From: Vicia villosa
Taxonomy: Eukaryota; Streptophyta; Magnoliopsida; Fabales; Fabaceae
Direction: 5' to 3'
DNA length: 64,000 bases
Assembly: GCF_029867415.1 (NCBI RefSeq)
Contig: NC_081183.1
Span: forward strand, 17,108,404 to 17,172,403
Below, one piece after another: positions 14,651-27,167 of the stretch; position 1 is the first letter of the stretch, and each line of letters starts with the position of its first letter. The notes beneath the pieces were generated by a model that was not told the DNA's origin, did not search any database, and worked only from the letters and a program-made list of their open reading frames with translations. The translations under genes and the position numbers were made by a program.

Positions 14651-14862
14651 CATATTAACTTAGTCAAGAGCTTCAAATAAGGACGGAGAGAAAGTAGAAG
14701 AGAAAGAGATTGGTGTTGTTGTTGTGGCTATTAAATAAGGCTCAGGCTACTGTGACTTGAGAGACTAGTTTTTTATTTTTTATTTTCAAATTCTATAAGA
14801 GCCATTAGATTTAATATCAAGTACACCATAATATTATACATCACACACATAATCAATTTCAA

Positions 14863-14958
<96 letters not shown>

Positions 14959-15420
14959 TCGGCTTTTTTATTAAAACAATGATATATATTTGCTACAGTG
15001 ATAGTATTAATGTCAATGACATATACTACATTTTCATTAACAAAATATATAATATTAAAGACATTTTAACGTGAAATTGAAAAACAATTTTTGTATGCTA
15101 CATTAAAAATAATTGAAATTTAAAAAATAACGTTTATTTTGAGTAATATTAATGTCACATTTTTTTTAATTTAAAAACTAATATTTTGAAATTTAAAGAA
15201 TAACATTTATTTATTTTTAAAATAATGTTTATTTCTTTTTAAAATAATGTTTATTTCTTTTTAAAATAATGTTTATTTCTTTTTTCTTTTTCTTTTTTTA
15301 GATATGTAGTTTTTTTTACTATAAAAAGTAAATTAAATTTTTACGTTATTTATTTATTAAATTAAAAATGTCATTTTTTTAACTTAAAAAAATAATAATG
15401 TTTTAAAAGTAAAAGTTAGG
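14651..15420. repeat. Non-coding AT-rich block, duplicated at about 23190-23735
   Basis: Continuation of the duplicated region after the solo LTR. It includes three tandem 21 bp units (AAAATAATGTTTATTTCTTT) at about 15217-15282. The copy at 23190 lacks one of these units and the microsatellite. No gene seen. Confidence 0.7.
14866..14958. repeat. Compound (AT)n(GT)n microsatellite
   Basis: About 35 AT repeats followed by about 11 GT repeats. The tract is absent from the duplicated block at 23270-23300. Confidence 0.95.
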
Positions 15421-15423
15421 AAT

Positions 15424-15585
15424 GTACTGATGATGGTCAACTATGTGTGAACCATGTCAGGGATGCACTAATGATGGTCAACTATGTGTGAACCATGTCA
15501 AACAGTCAACTGATGATGGTCATCTATGTGTGAACCTGTCAAAGATGCACTGATAATGTCCGACTATGTATGAACCATGTCAACA
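15424..15585. repeat. Minisatellite with about 42 bp units
   Basis: Degenerate tandem units of the type CTGATGATGGTCAACTATGT followed by GTGAACCATGTCAAACAGTC. About four units here, against about seven in the duplicate at 23731-24015. Confidence 0.85.
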
Positions 15586-15603
15586 TGAAACTACAACAAT
15601 TGA

Positions 15604-17115
15604 CTAAATCTCAGTGACATCTTTAAATCCTGATTCATAAAACCCGTGTACATAATACTGTTCATCTTTATCATCCAATAGTTCTCTTGAAAATATCAGC
15701 ACCAAAACCAAACCCCTAAGGAAATATAACTAGTAAATATCAGCACCAAAACTAGCAGGAAAAAAACCTTTCCTAGACAAAACCAAACCCCAGACCAGTG
15801 GCAAAACAATGAGCAGCTACTAATACTCGAAATCTGGGCTACAATGCCAAAAAGGAAGCCTTTTCTTCCAAATTTCTTCAGAATTGGTGATGATATTTAC
15901 TATGCTCTCTCCCCACACACAACCCAACACCAAAAAAACCAATTTTTCCAAAATTAGAAAGGAACACATTTATTATCAAGCTATGTAGGATTACGAACTA
16001 GTTCGTATCCATTAATTGTTCAACCTCAACAAACTAACAAGAATTCGATCCTACAACTAAAAAAATCTATTTTACCTTGTCCAAGAGCGATAACGAACTT
16101 AAACTATGAAATTGTAATATCCTTTCCTAAAATTGACAACGTATGTTTAGAACAATGGAATAAAGATAAAAAAAAAAGAACATTGAACAAATAAAAAATG
16201 CGAAAACTTGTGAATACAATTGTGCTTTGAAAAAGAAAAATATAAATCAAACAAAATACACATACCAAAGTGTTAATACATAGAAATAAATTTAAAAACA
16301 TATAAAGAAGATCACATCCACAATAAAATAATTGGCAAGTAAAAGAAATTATGTAAGAGTTAAACAAGTCATTGCCAATATTAATGCAAATAGCATGTAG
16401 CAATGATTCCAAGTTCAAACAAAAAAAAATAATAATAAGTACTTGAAAAACATCATAGTAAAGTTGAAACTCCATTGTAAAAGTAGCTAGTCACCTTTTA
16501 CTCCATGTGATAAACTTTCACATGAAAATGTTTGTTTAATAATATATTGAAAACAAAAAATTAGCATAACTCAGACAAATCAATATATACCCTAAGCTTG
16601 TTTTTACTTGAGCCAACTCCATCTTTCTCGGGATCATCTTTCTCAAGAGCAATATGATTTGTGAAAGACACATCCTCAGTGCAAACCCTAAGCCATGGAA
16701 GCGTTTGACCTGGAAAAAAAATACTTTTAATGAGAATAGACAACGGAGAAGATAAAAATCATCAACAAAAACAAAACTATAACAAATCATCTTCAAGAAA
16801 AACTCAAACTTTGCATCCTCTTCCGTTGTTCTGATTTTCGACATTACATCACAGTTACTTTCACACTTTTCACCGGAAAATTCTGTATCCATGGAAGCGT
16901 TGAAGATAGAAAAAAAGAGAAGGAGAAGGAAGAAGAGGAGCAAGAAGAAGAGGGAGACGGAAGAAAGAGATAGAGTAAGAGAAAAAAAAGAGAGAGAAAG
17001 AGTGACAGAGTTAAAGGACGAGAGAGAAAGAGAAGATGCATATATATTCAAATTAAAGTATACATTGAATGAAGAGAAAAAAATGATGTTTTGCAAAACC
17101 AGCTATTTGTGTGAG
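15604..17115 (-). pseudogene. Family copy C6 of the unrecognised gene (dispersed)
   Basis: Full-length family copy on the minus strand. Terminal exon stop is at 15604 (reading DEQYYVHGFYESGFKDVTEI), the second block near 16589-16709 and exon 1 starts at 16892. The upstream sequence beyond 17040 differs from the tandem array copies: here the leader runs into TTAAAGTATACATTGAATGA. C10 shares this variant leader. Terminal-exon differences from C4 are conservative (R/Q, T/S, I/V), hinting at past purifying selection. Confidence 0.5.
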
Positions 17116-17376
17116 TGAAGGACGACGAGAGAGAGTGTCTGTGTGTATGAGTGAAGATTCTGAAAATTTTGAATTTTGAATTATAGTAGACATTGATAGA
17201 AGAGAAAATGACAAAATATTAATTTAATAATAAAAGTGATGTCATATGTGTAAAAACACTAAAAAACCAGCTTTTTGCAAATGTGTTAAAATTTAGCATT
17301 GGGGTAAATTGGTCTTAACTAGAGGTATTAATTTTCTTATATGGTAGATAAGAAAAGAAATTTGAGAAGTGATAAG
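17115..17376. repeat. Non-coding upstream block shared with about 28925-29199
   Basis: Start of a longer duplicated segment (17115-19580 against 28900-44843). The second copy has an expanded GA/GT simple repeat at 28931-28972. No gene seen. Confidence 0.6.
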
Positions 17377-18025
17377 TAGGGTTGGCAATGAACCGAACCA
17401 ACTCGAAAATAGTTCGAAATTCGATTCGAAAATTAAATCGTTTAACTAGGTTCATGAGCCAAATGAGCTGGGCTTGAACTATACATAGTTCGATTCGTTA
17501 GGTTCATGAGGCAACTCGATTATATATGAGATAGATTATATTATCTTTATGAGTAGGTTTAATGATTTGCTCCAAATTTTAGTCACATATTTTTTTAGTC
17601 TAACGATTTTAATTGATAATTTATATTCTCAAGTGAGCAAAATATTTCTACAAATAATTATACAAATAAAATCAACATCGTGTAAATTTCAATCTAATAA
17701 CTTTATTTTATTTTATTTAAAAAAATATTAATTTAAAATGTCAAATATATGTAAAAAATAAACATAAAAATTACTTTTAAGTCCGTGAAACAAATGAGTT
17801 GAACCTAACGAGATAAATCTAACAAGTTGAACTGAGTTGTTTATGAACTTCTAAAGAGTCGAGTTTGAGCTGAAAAAGGTTCGTGATGAACTCGAACTCG
17901 ACCAATTCTTAACGAGTCGAGTTTGACCTGAAAAAAGTTTGTGATGAACTCGAACTCGACCAATTCTTAACGAGTCAAACTGGGCTGCGGCGAGTTCGAC
18001 TCGAATCGACTCATTTCCAACCCTA
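17377..18025. mobile_element. hAT-like MITE, about 649 bp
   Basis: Terminal inverted repeat TAGGGTTGGCAATGA at the left and TCATTTCCAACCCTA at the right, flanked by near-identical 8 bp duplications GTGATAAG (17369-17376) and GTGAGAAG (18026-18033). An 8 bp target duplication with TAGGG ends fits hAT non-autonomous elements. The interior has direct repeats of AACGAGTCGAGTTTGA and GATGAACTCGAACTCGACCA. No coding capacity. Confidence 0.8.
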
Positions 18026-18149
18026 GTGAGAAGGAAAACTTTTTTTATTGAAAACATGAATGGAAAATTGTGTGATATAAAAATATTTATGAAGGATATT
18101 GAATTCAATTCTCCCGTGAAATACATTGAAATTTAATTTATATAAGTAA

Positions 18150-18411
18150 ATAAATTTCTTAGGTCATGGGGGCAACACAACACCTGACTTGATAAATAAA
18201 CCTTTTAAAGTCAGTTAGTGAGCACATGTGACTTAAGAAATTTAATACGAGTTATATTATTTTTGTTTAATCTTTGTTAAGTCAGTTTTAAATGCAACCG
18301 ACCAAACTAAGTTACAAGTATTTACGCTACTGCCACCGCATCGCTTCTTAAGTTAGGTGGCAGATGAACTGACTTAACAACCTCTGCTAAAAAGGTATTT
18401 TTGCACTAGTG
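18150..18411. mobile_element. CACTA-type terminal fragment
   Basis: Ends with TATTTTTGCACTAGTG, the expected right end of a CACTA transposon, preceded by repeated GTTAAGTCAG/CTGACTTAAC motifs that look like sub-terminal repeats. No matching left end is seen, so it is probably a truncated relic. The same fragment lies at about 30020-30278. Confidence 0.45.
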
Positions 18412-19485
18412 TCAAATGATTTTTTGAAAATCATTCTAAACCAAGCAATTTTATAATCCACATAAATATAATCTCTAAACTTAAAAGGTTTTGAAAAACT
18501 TTTTTATGCGAAAGGAAAAGTCCAATCGTCAGGTTTTTGAACAATTTTTATAAAATATTTTGAAATAGAAATTCTAGAATCATCCTTTTGTTCCATAGTG
18601 TGAACAAGTTCAATAGACTTTCGATCAACAAAAATGTATTCGTAAAATTTTTTATTTTCCTGACATCGTCAAAATATCATTGACATCCCTCAGGGATATG
18701 ACGGTTAACAGTTTCTTTTAAAATTTTGAAATGCTGAATAGTTGAGAATTTTATTAGTGTAATGTGTTGGTCATTGGGTTTTGTGAATTAAGTCTTTGGA
18801 TAATTTTTTGGAGTAGTGGGGTTCAAAAATTCACCTTTAGAAGGTGTTTTTGGGATGCTTGAATTTTGAACAACCTGAGAATAAGGTTGGAAATTTGTAG
18901 TTAAGGTTCGGAATTCTTGTAGTGTAATAAATTGGTTTGAAAATGATAAGGTGATAGGTTTAAAAGTGGATGCATTCTTTGAGTAATGATGTGGTGTTTG
19001 CATCCTTGTCCTTTTTGGTCTGCTTATTTTATGTAGAAGATTGTAAAATTTCTCTAGTTAGAAAATCAAGTAAAAAATTATTTTCACCTTTAATATATTT
19101 TACATAAAGTCAAAACTTGAAAGAATTGTTTGCCATCTGGCAAAAATCTGTTTTGAAACAATGTTTTTAACATATTTTTGAAGAACCTCTTTTGCATTTG
19201 CAGTATATTCTTAAAAGAAAATTTTTGTTTAAAATATCGTCTTGAAATTTAAAATACAAAAAACAATAGGTAAAATTTCTTTTCTTATGGTTGAATAATT
19301 CTTTTGAGGTTCAAGTCAAATTCTTGAATGGATCTTACAAAATTTTCTTTTGAAAATGAAAATGATGCGTGATTAGATGCATGATTAATTTTTTTTTAAA
19401 GAATATAGGAGTGACAAAATGGATCGTCCGCAGGCTTTGGCGGGACGGACTAAACGAATAAATGGTAAAACATTATATTCCATTC
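18412..19485 (-). pseudogene. Endogenous pararetrovirus-like fragment (RNase H tail and following ORF), broken
   Basis: Minus-strand translation shows an RNase H-like tail at about 19040-19235. It contains SKQIFARWQ, then, after a one-base frameshift near 19100, KYIKGENNF and DFLTREILQ. About 50 bp further on is a frame at 18788-19003 rich in S, T, P and N, followed towards 18412 by pieces such as DDVRKIKNFYEYIFVDRKS. This order resembles plant caulimovirus-like polyproteins found integrated in legume genomes. Several stops and frameshifts show that it cannot be expressed as one protein. The lower-coordinate end is interrupted by the CACTA terminus at 18411. A shorter copy remains at 30279-30488. 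Confidence 0.5.
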
Positions 19486-19490
19486 ATAAT

Positions 19491-19747
<257 letters not shown>

Positions 19748-19854
19748 TTAATAAAATTCAATTACCTATGGCTTTAGGGATGCATGCATGATTACAAGAT
19801 AAGTAGAGATTTTTTTTGGAAGCATGTCTTATCAACTTACTGATCATTTACAGT

Positions 19855-21945
19855 TTTTGAACTAATATGCAAACTTAAATATACATGTAAAAGTAAAACA
19901 CCTTATGTATTTCATCATTAAAAGGATAGTTTGAAAGAGACCAAAATATCCAAATCTCAACATGAAACTACAACAATTAACTAAATCTCAGTGACATCTT
20001 TAAATCCTGTTTCATAAAACCCATGTACATAATACTGTTCATCTTTATTATCCAATGGTTCTCTTGAAAATATCAGCACCAAAACCAAACCCCTAAGTAT
20101 ATAACTAGTAAGGAAGTTTTAGATCGGGAGGACTCTAGTTGGTGGAGGGACATTATTCTTAACGATTTTAAAGAGGACAACTCCGTTGAAGGTTTTTCTG
20201 ATTGGGTCGTTTGCGACTTTAAAAAAGGTAATAGTATTCTTTTTTGGCATAGTAATTGGTTGGGTGATCAAACTCTTTGCGCTTCTTTTCCGTATTTTTT
20301 CGATCTCTCAACCAATAAACTTTGTGCGGTTAGTGATGTGCTCTCTTGGAACAACGGCGTCCACTTTTGGAATTTTGACGTTCTCTTCGGAAGCGACTTG
20401 GTCATTCACGGGAGGGATTCGGTTTTCGAATTTCATATGAGGAGGTTAAAGGCGACTTTGAGTGACATTGTTCTGGACAATTCGGCTATGGACGACTTTC
20501 ATTGGAAACTAACTACTAATGGTTGTTTTTCGGTAGCTAGTGTGTCCAACTTGGTGTCAAATGCAAAGGATTTAGTTTGGCCAACTTCTTCTATCAAATT
20601 GTTGGATGTCATTTGGAAGCTTAACATACCGAAAAAGATTAAGATTTTCGGTTGGAGATTTTTTATCAATAGACTTCCTCTAAAAGACCTTTTGGCCAAT
20701 AGAGGTTTGTCTAATGCTACTTCTCTTGATTGCATGTTTTGTACTAATCACCCGAAAACTTTGGAACATCTCTTCTTCCAATGTTTAGTATCAAAAGCGG
20801 TTTGGGAAAGAATTTTCCTTTGGTTGGGAAATGTTGTGGAGTTTTCTTTTGAAGAATTCAAGAACTTCGGTTGCATTCAAGACAAGGTGAAAGAAGCCAA
20901 GACTAGAGCTAAACTTAATTTAATTTGGTTAGCTTTAATTTGGAGCATATATGGTTAATGAGGAACGCTATTATCTTTGATAATGCCCCTTTTAGCTACG
21001 AAGCGGTCATATCCAACATAATGTTTTACTCTTGGAGATGGATGTGTAATAGTGTTTCCGATTCTAGGCTTATTTTTTATGATTGGTATAAACTTCCTTT
21101 GAATTAGTTCAACTCTTCTTAGAGTTTTTTCGTTGAAAGGGTTGCACCCCTAGTGCGATTTCTTATGTCATTACTTATTAAAAAAAACTAGTAAATATCA
21201 GCACCAAAACTAGTAGGAAAAAAACCTTTCCTAGACAAAACCAAATCCCAGAGCAGTGGCAAAACAATGAGCAGCTACTAACACTCAAAATCTGGGCTAC
21301 AACGCCAAAAAGGAAGCCTTTCCTTCCAAATTTCTTTAGAATTGGTGATGATATTTACTATGCTCTCCCCACATACACAACCCAACACCAAAAAAACCAA
21401 ATTTTCCAAAATTAGAAAGGAACGCATTTATTATCAAGCTATGTAGAATTACGAACTAATTTGTATCCATTAATTGTTCAACCTTAACAAACTAATAAGA
21501 ATTCAATCCTACAATTATAAAATCAATTTTACCTTGTCCAAGAGTGATAACGAACTTAAACTATGAAATTGTAATATCCTTTCCTAAAATTGACAACGTA
21601 TGTTTGGAACGATGGAATAAAGATCAAAGAAAAAGAACATTGAACAAATAAAAATTGCGAAAACTTGTGAATACAATTGTGTTTTGAAAAAATATAAATC
21701 AAACAAAATACACATACCAAAGTGTTAATACATAGAAATAGATTTTAAAACATATAAAGAAGATCACATCCATAATAAAATAATAGGCAAGTAAGAGAAA
21801 TTCTGTCAAAATTAAACAAGTCATTGGCAATATTAATGCAAACAGCATGTAGCAATGATTCCAAGTTCAAACAAAAAAAAACTAAAAAAGTACTTGAAAA
21901 ACATCATAATAGAGTTGAAACTCCATTGTAAATGTAGCTAGTCAG
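19855..21945 (-). pseudogene. Family copy C7, 5'-truncated and split by an L1 insertion
   Basis: Begins with the inter-copy spacer (19855-19980). The terminal exon stop is at 19981. It is then interrupted by the L1 fragment at 20111-21185 inside the last intron and resumes at 21186 with ACTAGTAAATATCAGCACCA. It ends around 21945, like C5, before exons 1 and 2. C7 with its downstream block is the duplicate of C5 with its downstream block. Confidence 0.55.
20111..21185 (+). mobile_element. 5'-truncated L1-type LINE with 8 bp target duplication
   Basis: Insertion into C7 flanked by AACTAGTA on both sides (20103-20110 and 21186-21193), with a short A-rich tail before the right copy. Other family copies show the uninterrupted site. 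The plus strand carries an ORF2 3' end open from about 20110 to 20956. It contains WKLNIPKKIKIFGWRF and C-x2-C...H-x4-C residues (CMFCTNHPKTLEHLFFQC), the zinc-binding zf-RVT region found at the C-terminus of plant L1 reverse transcriptases. Near 20947-20951 a 2 bp gain shifts the frame, and the continuation WLMRNAIIFDNAPFSYEAV is read in another frame to the stop near 21107. Confidence 0.85.
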
Positions 21946-23189
21946 TCACCTTTTCACTAAATTTTACACTAAAATTGTACAACAGTGGAATAAAGTTTTG
22001 GCTTGAATTTTGGTTGATAGGTTAGTTTTCCACCTAATTTAGGTTGATAAGGTATCATTTATTCCATTTATTTAATTGTAAAATCTTTAAAGATACCATA
22101 TATTTGTCGAATTTAAGAGATTTTGGTCTCTACTAGTTGATCTTTTACCAAAGAGGCACCACAATGAACTAACAACGTGGATAAATAACATATAAATGAA
22201 GCATTGTGAAGTGGAGAAGATTCCATTCATAATTTTATCATTTATATGCTCTTTAGCCACGTTGTGGGTTCACTATGGTACTTCTTTGAAAACCGATCAA
22301 CTATTAGAAGTTAAAATATCATCATTCGATAAATGTACTCTCCAAGAATTTTTAATGAATTTAGATTTAAATAAATGGAAAAAATCACCCCCTTATAAAT
22401 AACTAACATATTAATCAAAATTCCGAACAAACAAAATATTGCCAAAACTTTATTCAATTATTGTACAACTTCATACTTTGAGTAAAGAGAGAGGAGAACG
22501 AAATGGGACATCTTCTACATTAGGCAATGTAATATCTAATGTCGACCAAAATATGCAAATGATGTGAAGATATATAAACCAATTTTGTTAAAAAAAATTT
22601 AACACAAAATTTGTATTTTTGTATATTTTAATATATGCCATAATGGCATAAACTATAAAACTATTTATATTAAATGGAAATTAATTTTTTATTAGTCAAG
22701 AAGAAAAGAAACACATACCTAGGTTCTTTTGAGTAGCAGTTATATGATAAAACCATTGATTAGAAGCTCCAAAACAGAATCGACCATTGATTAGAAGCTC
22801 CAAAACAGAATCGAGGGGAAGTAGCAGTTATATGATAAAATCATTGATTAGAAGTATAAAAAAAATAGTAAAGTGGTGGTTAGTTACCTGTGATTCATCT
22901 CCTGCATGGCAAGTCACATCATTCATCTTCCTATCACTGAAACGCTAGCCATAGCCCTCCTATTTATAATCAAAACCAAAACCAGTTATGCCATCCATCT
23001 CACGAGAAAATGAAGGAACGAAATTGGAAAGGGTGCAAAGTTAGTGTGATATTAGGAAAAAAATTCAGAGGGTATTGTTGTGTCATGATAGATTTTTCGT
23101 TCTTTCTTCCCCTGTAGAGTAGGTCTTTGATGGTGCGGAAAATAGGTGAGATAGAGAGAAATATTAGGAAAAAATTATTTTATTTATAT
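21946..23189. repeat. Non-coding block, duplicate of 9001-10312
   Basis: Aligns with 9001-10312 with scattered differences. It contains the same paired 31 bp segments near 22757-22820. No gene seen. At 23190-23194 it holds the single CATAT that is the empty target site of the solo LTR. Confidence 0.75.
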
Positions 23190-24034
23190 CATATTAACTT
23201 AGTCAAGAGCTTCAAATAAGGACGGGGAGAAAGTAGAAGAGAAAGAGATTGGTGTTGTTGTTGTGGCTATTAAAACAATGACATATATTTGCTGCTTTTT
23301 CATTAAAACAATGATATATATTTGCTACAGTGATAATATTAATGTCAATGACATATACTGCATTTTCATTAACAAAATATGTAATATTAAAGATTTTAAC
23401 GTGAAATTGAAAAACAATTTTTGTATGCTACATTAAAAATAATTGAAATTTAAAATATAACGTTTATTTTGAGTAATATTAACGTCACATTTTTTTAATT
23501 TAAAAACTAATATTTTGAAATTCAAAGAATAACATTTATTTATTTTTTACAATAATGTTTATTTCTTTTTAAAATAATGTTTATTTCTTTTTTCTTTTTC
23601 TTTTTTAGATATGTAGTTTTTTTTACTATAAAAAGTAAATTAAATTTTTACGTTATTTATTTATTAAATTAAAAATGTCATTTTTTTAATTTAAAAAAAA
23701 ATAATGTTTTAAAAGTAAAAGTTTGGAATGTACTGATGATGGTCAACTATATGTGAACCATGTCAGACAGTCGACTGATGATGTCTGACTATGTGTGAAC
23801 CACGTCAGGGATACACTGATGATGATCAACTATGTGTGAACCATGTCAAACATTTGACTGATGATGTCAAACTATGTGTGAACCATGTCAGGGATGCACT
23901 AATGATGGTCAACTATGTTTGAACCATGTCAAACAGTCAACTGATGATGGTCATCTATGTGTGAACCTGTCAAAGATGCATTGATAATGTCCGACTATGT
24001 ATGAACCATGTCAACATGAAACTACAACAATTGA
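23190..24034. repeat. Duplicate of 14651-15603, including an expanded 42 bp minisatellite
   Basis: Same AT-rich block as after the solo LTR, followed by about seven 42 bp units at 23731-24015 compared with about four at 15424-15585. No gene seen. Confidence 0.75.
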
Positions 24035-25480
24035 CTAAATCTTAGTGACATCTTTAAATCCTGAATCACAAAACCCGTGTACATAATACTGTTCATCTTT
24101 ATCATCCAATAAGTCTCTTGAAAATATCAGCACCAAAACCAAACCCCTAAGGAAATATAACTAGTAAATATCAGCACCAAAACTAGCAGGAAAAAAACCT
24201 TTCCTAGACAAAACAAAACCCGAGACCAGTGGCAAAACAATGAGCAGCTACTAATACTCGAAATCTGGGCTACAATGCCAAAAAGGAAACCTTTCCTTCC
24301 AAATTTCTTCGGAATTGGTGATGATATTTACTATGCTCTCCCCCCACACACAACCCAACACCAAAAAAACCAATTTTTCCAAAATTAGAAAGGAACGCAT
24401 TTATTATCAAGCTATGTAGTATTACGAACTTATTCGTATCCATTAATTGTTCAACCTCAACAAACTAATAAGAATTCGATCCTACAACTAAAAAATCTAT
24501 TTTACCTTGTCCATGAGCGATAACGAACTTAAACTATGAAATTGTAATATCCTTTCCTAAAATTATAATGTATGTTTGGAACAATGGAATAAAGATCAAA
24601 GAAAAAGAACATTGAACAAATAAAAAATGCGAAAACTTGTGAGTACAGTTGTGTTTTGAAAAAGAAAAATATAAATCAAACAAAATACACATACCAAAGT
24701 GTTAATACATAGAAATAAATTTAAAAACATATAAATAAGATCACATCCACAATAAAATAATAGGCAAGTAAGAGAAATTCTGTAAGAGTTAAACAAGTCA
24801 TTGGCAATATTAATGCAAATAGCATGTAGCAATGATTCCAAGTTCAAACAAAAAAAATAAAAAAGTACTTGAAAAACATCATAGTAGAGTTGAAACTACA
24901 TTGAAAATGTAGCTAGTCACCTTTTACTCCATGTGATAAACTTTCACATGAAAATGTATGTTTAGTAATATATTAAAAACAAAAAATTAGCATAACTCAG
25001 ACAAATCAATATATACCCTAAGCTTGTTTTTACTTGAGCCAACTCCATCTTTCTCAGGATCATCTTTCTCAAGAGAAATATGATTTGTAAAAGACACATC
25101 CTCAGTGCAAACCCTAAGCCACAGAAACGTTTGACCTGGAAAAAAAAATACTTTTAATGAGAATGGACAATGGAGAAGGTAAAAATCATCAACAAAAACA
25201 AAACTATAACAAATCAACTTCAAGAAAAACTCAACCTTTGCATCCTCTTCCGTTGTTCTGATTTTCGACATTACATCACAGTTACTTTCACACTTTTCAC
25301 CGGAAAAATTCTGTATCCATGTAAGCGTTGAAGATAGAAAAAGAGAAGGAGAAGGAAGAAGAGGAGCAAGAAGAAGAGGGAGACGGAAGAAAGAGATAGA
25401 GTAAGAGAAAAAAAGAGAGAGAGAAAGAGTGACAGAGTTAAAGGACGAGAGAGATACAGAAGATGCATATATATTCAAAC
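24035..25480 (-). pseudogene. Family copy C8 of the unrecognised gene
   Basis: Full-length copy. Terminal exon stop at 24035-24037, second block near 25018-25137, exon 1 start at 25320. Relative to C1 it has one extra A in exon 1 (at the 25313 AAAAAT run), which shifts the 28-residue frame, supporting pseudogene status. The upstream spacer matches the tandem-array type. Confidence 0.5.
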
Positions 25481-26099
25481 TTCAAACAAACATGGGAATA
25501 TCAGATTCCCAACCTCTCATTTCCAGGAATCCTATTTGAATCCATCAAACAAACACCCCTCTAGATTATACCTTTGATAGGAATTGCTTCCTATCAAAAC
25601 ATTTGAGATTCTGTCAAAATCGCAGTAATACAGAAAAATGATGCAAACAAATTAGAAGTTTCACCGTGAGTTTTTTTTTATCATTGAAAAAAAAAGGAAA
25701 CAACCAAAAATTAAACTCTTGGTAATTGAACTCCTATGCTCAAGAACACCAAAAGCCTCCAATCTCCAAGTGAGTACAACAAATCTACCCTTTACTCAAT
25801 ATGCTACCTTTCTTATAATAAATCTTTTATATGCACTTCATATACCAAACTTTATTACAGTAATTTTTACAAAATCTACACTTTAGAGTGTAACTTTGAT
25901 TTTGTCAAAAATCTACCTACACTTTAGAATGTGACTTTGATTTCGTCATATTCATCGCCTATCAAAACATGTTTAGTTTTTGAACTAATATGAAAACTTA
26001 AATATATATATGTAAAACACCTTATGTATTTCATCATTAAAAAGATAGTTTGAAAGAGACCAAAAAATCCAAATCTCAACATGAAACTACAACAATTGA

Positions 26100-26392
26100 C
26101 TAAATCTTAGTGACATCTTTAAATCCTGAATCATAAAACCCGTGTACATAATACTGTTCATCTTTATCATCCAATAAGTCTCTTTAAAATATCAGCACCA
26201 AAACCAAACCCCTAAGGAAATATAACTAGTAAATATCAGCACCAAAACTAGCAGGAAAAAAACCTTTCCTAGACAAAACCAAACCCCAGACCAGTGGCAA
26301 AACAATGAGCAGCTACTAATACTCGAAATCTGGGCTACAATGCCAAAAAGGAAGCCTTTCCTTCCAAATTTCTTCAGAATTGGTGATGATAT
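26100..26392 (-). pseudogene. Family copy C9, terminal exon only
   Basis: Only the 3' end remains, with stop at 26100. The spacer before it has just about five AT repeats (26001-26011). The family sequence is cut at GGTGATGATATT, where the copia LTR begins at 26393. Confidence 0.6.
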
Positions 26393-27139
26393 TGTTAGAA
26401 CAAGATTTGTTCTGATCAATATTCTTAGTTTTGATGATAACAAGGATATGAATTTTGTGTGAGATAATGTGGTACTCTAATACATTGCAATTTCCCTTTC
26501 AGGAAATATATAAAGAGTATGCACAAATCAGCGCTCAGAAGCTTTGGCTCAGAAGGTTCAGCATGCATCATCAGAACATGGTCTGGCAAGACATCAGAAG
26601 ATGGTCAAAGCAGAATCAAAACATGGGTCTATGGAAGCATCAGAAGAACTTGAGATCAAAAGCAGAAGCACTGAAGTTCTCATGGTATCACGCTCAGAAG
26701 CACTTCTAGGTCAGAAGACAAGAAGATGCTCTGCACCAAGCTGTTTGACTCTGATGATATTCAAACGTCGTATACACAAACATCAGATCAGAAGCAAGTA
26801 CAAGATGGCAGGCTACGCTGACTGACAAAAGGAACGTTAGAAGCTATTAAAGGCAACGTCAGTAGACACAGCGTAAACAAGGCTCGAGGTAGTTGACAAA
26901 AGTGTGAAACATTAAATGCAATGCTGTACGGAATACGCAAAGCATTAAATGCTCCCAACGGTCATCTTCTCAAGTGCCTATAAATATGAAGTTCTGATGA
27001 GAAGCAAGGTTACCAATTCTGAACGAACTTATCTTGAAAAACTTGTTGAAACGCTGTTCAACTCAAAGCTCAGAAACTTCATCTTCATCAAAGCTCACTA
27101 CATTGCTGTTGTAATATATTAGTGAGATTAAGCTTAAAC
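26393..27139. mobile_element. Copia-type LTR (solo or truncated)
   Basis: Starts TGTTAGAACAAGATTTGTTC, a form common for copia LTRs in legumes (recollection). It contains repeated CAGAAG motifs and ends near GAGATTAAGCTTAA. No primer-binding site or coding region follows. The right border joins directly to ACCATGTCAACATG, the last 42 bp minisatellite unit that precedes family copies elsewhere. The LTR thus sits at a junction between two family copies. The right terminus is uncertain by about 10 bp. Two overlapping short frames inside (26455-26825) are not considered genes. Confidence 0.65.
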
Positions 27140-27167
27140 CATGTCAACATGAAACTACAACAATTGA

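Noticed and set aside
16891..17118. 75-residue basic frame rich in E, K and R on the plus strand
   Set aside because: It is the complement of the pyrimidine-rich leader of copy C6; low-complexity and not conserved as a frame in other copies.
26455..26825. Two overlapping frames suggestive of a small gene
   Set aside because: They are in the interior of a copia LTR with CAGAAG repeats; no homology recognised.
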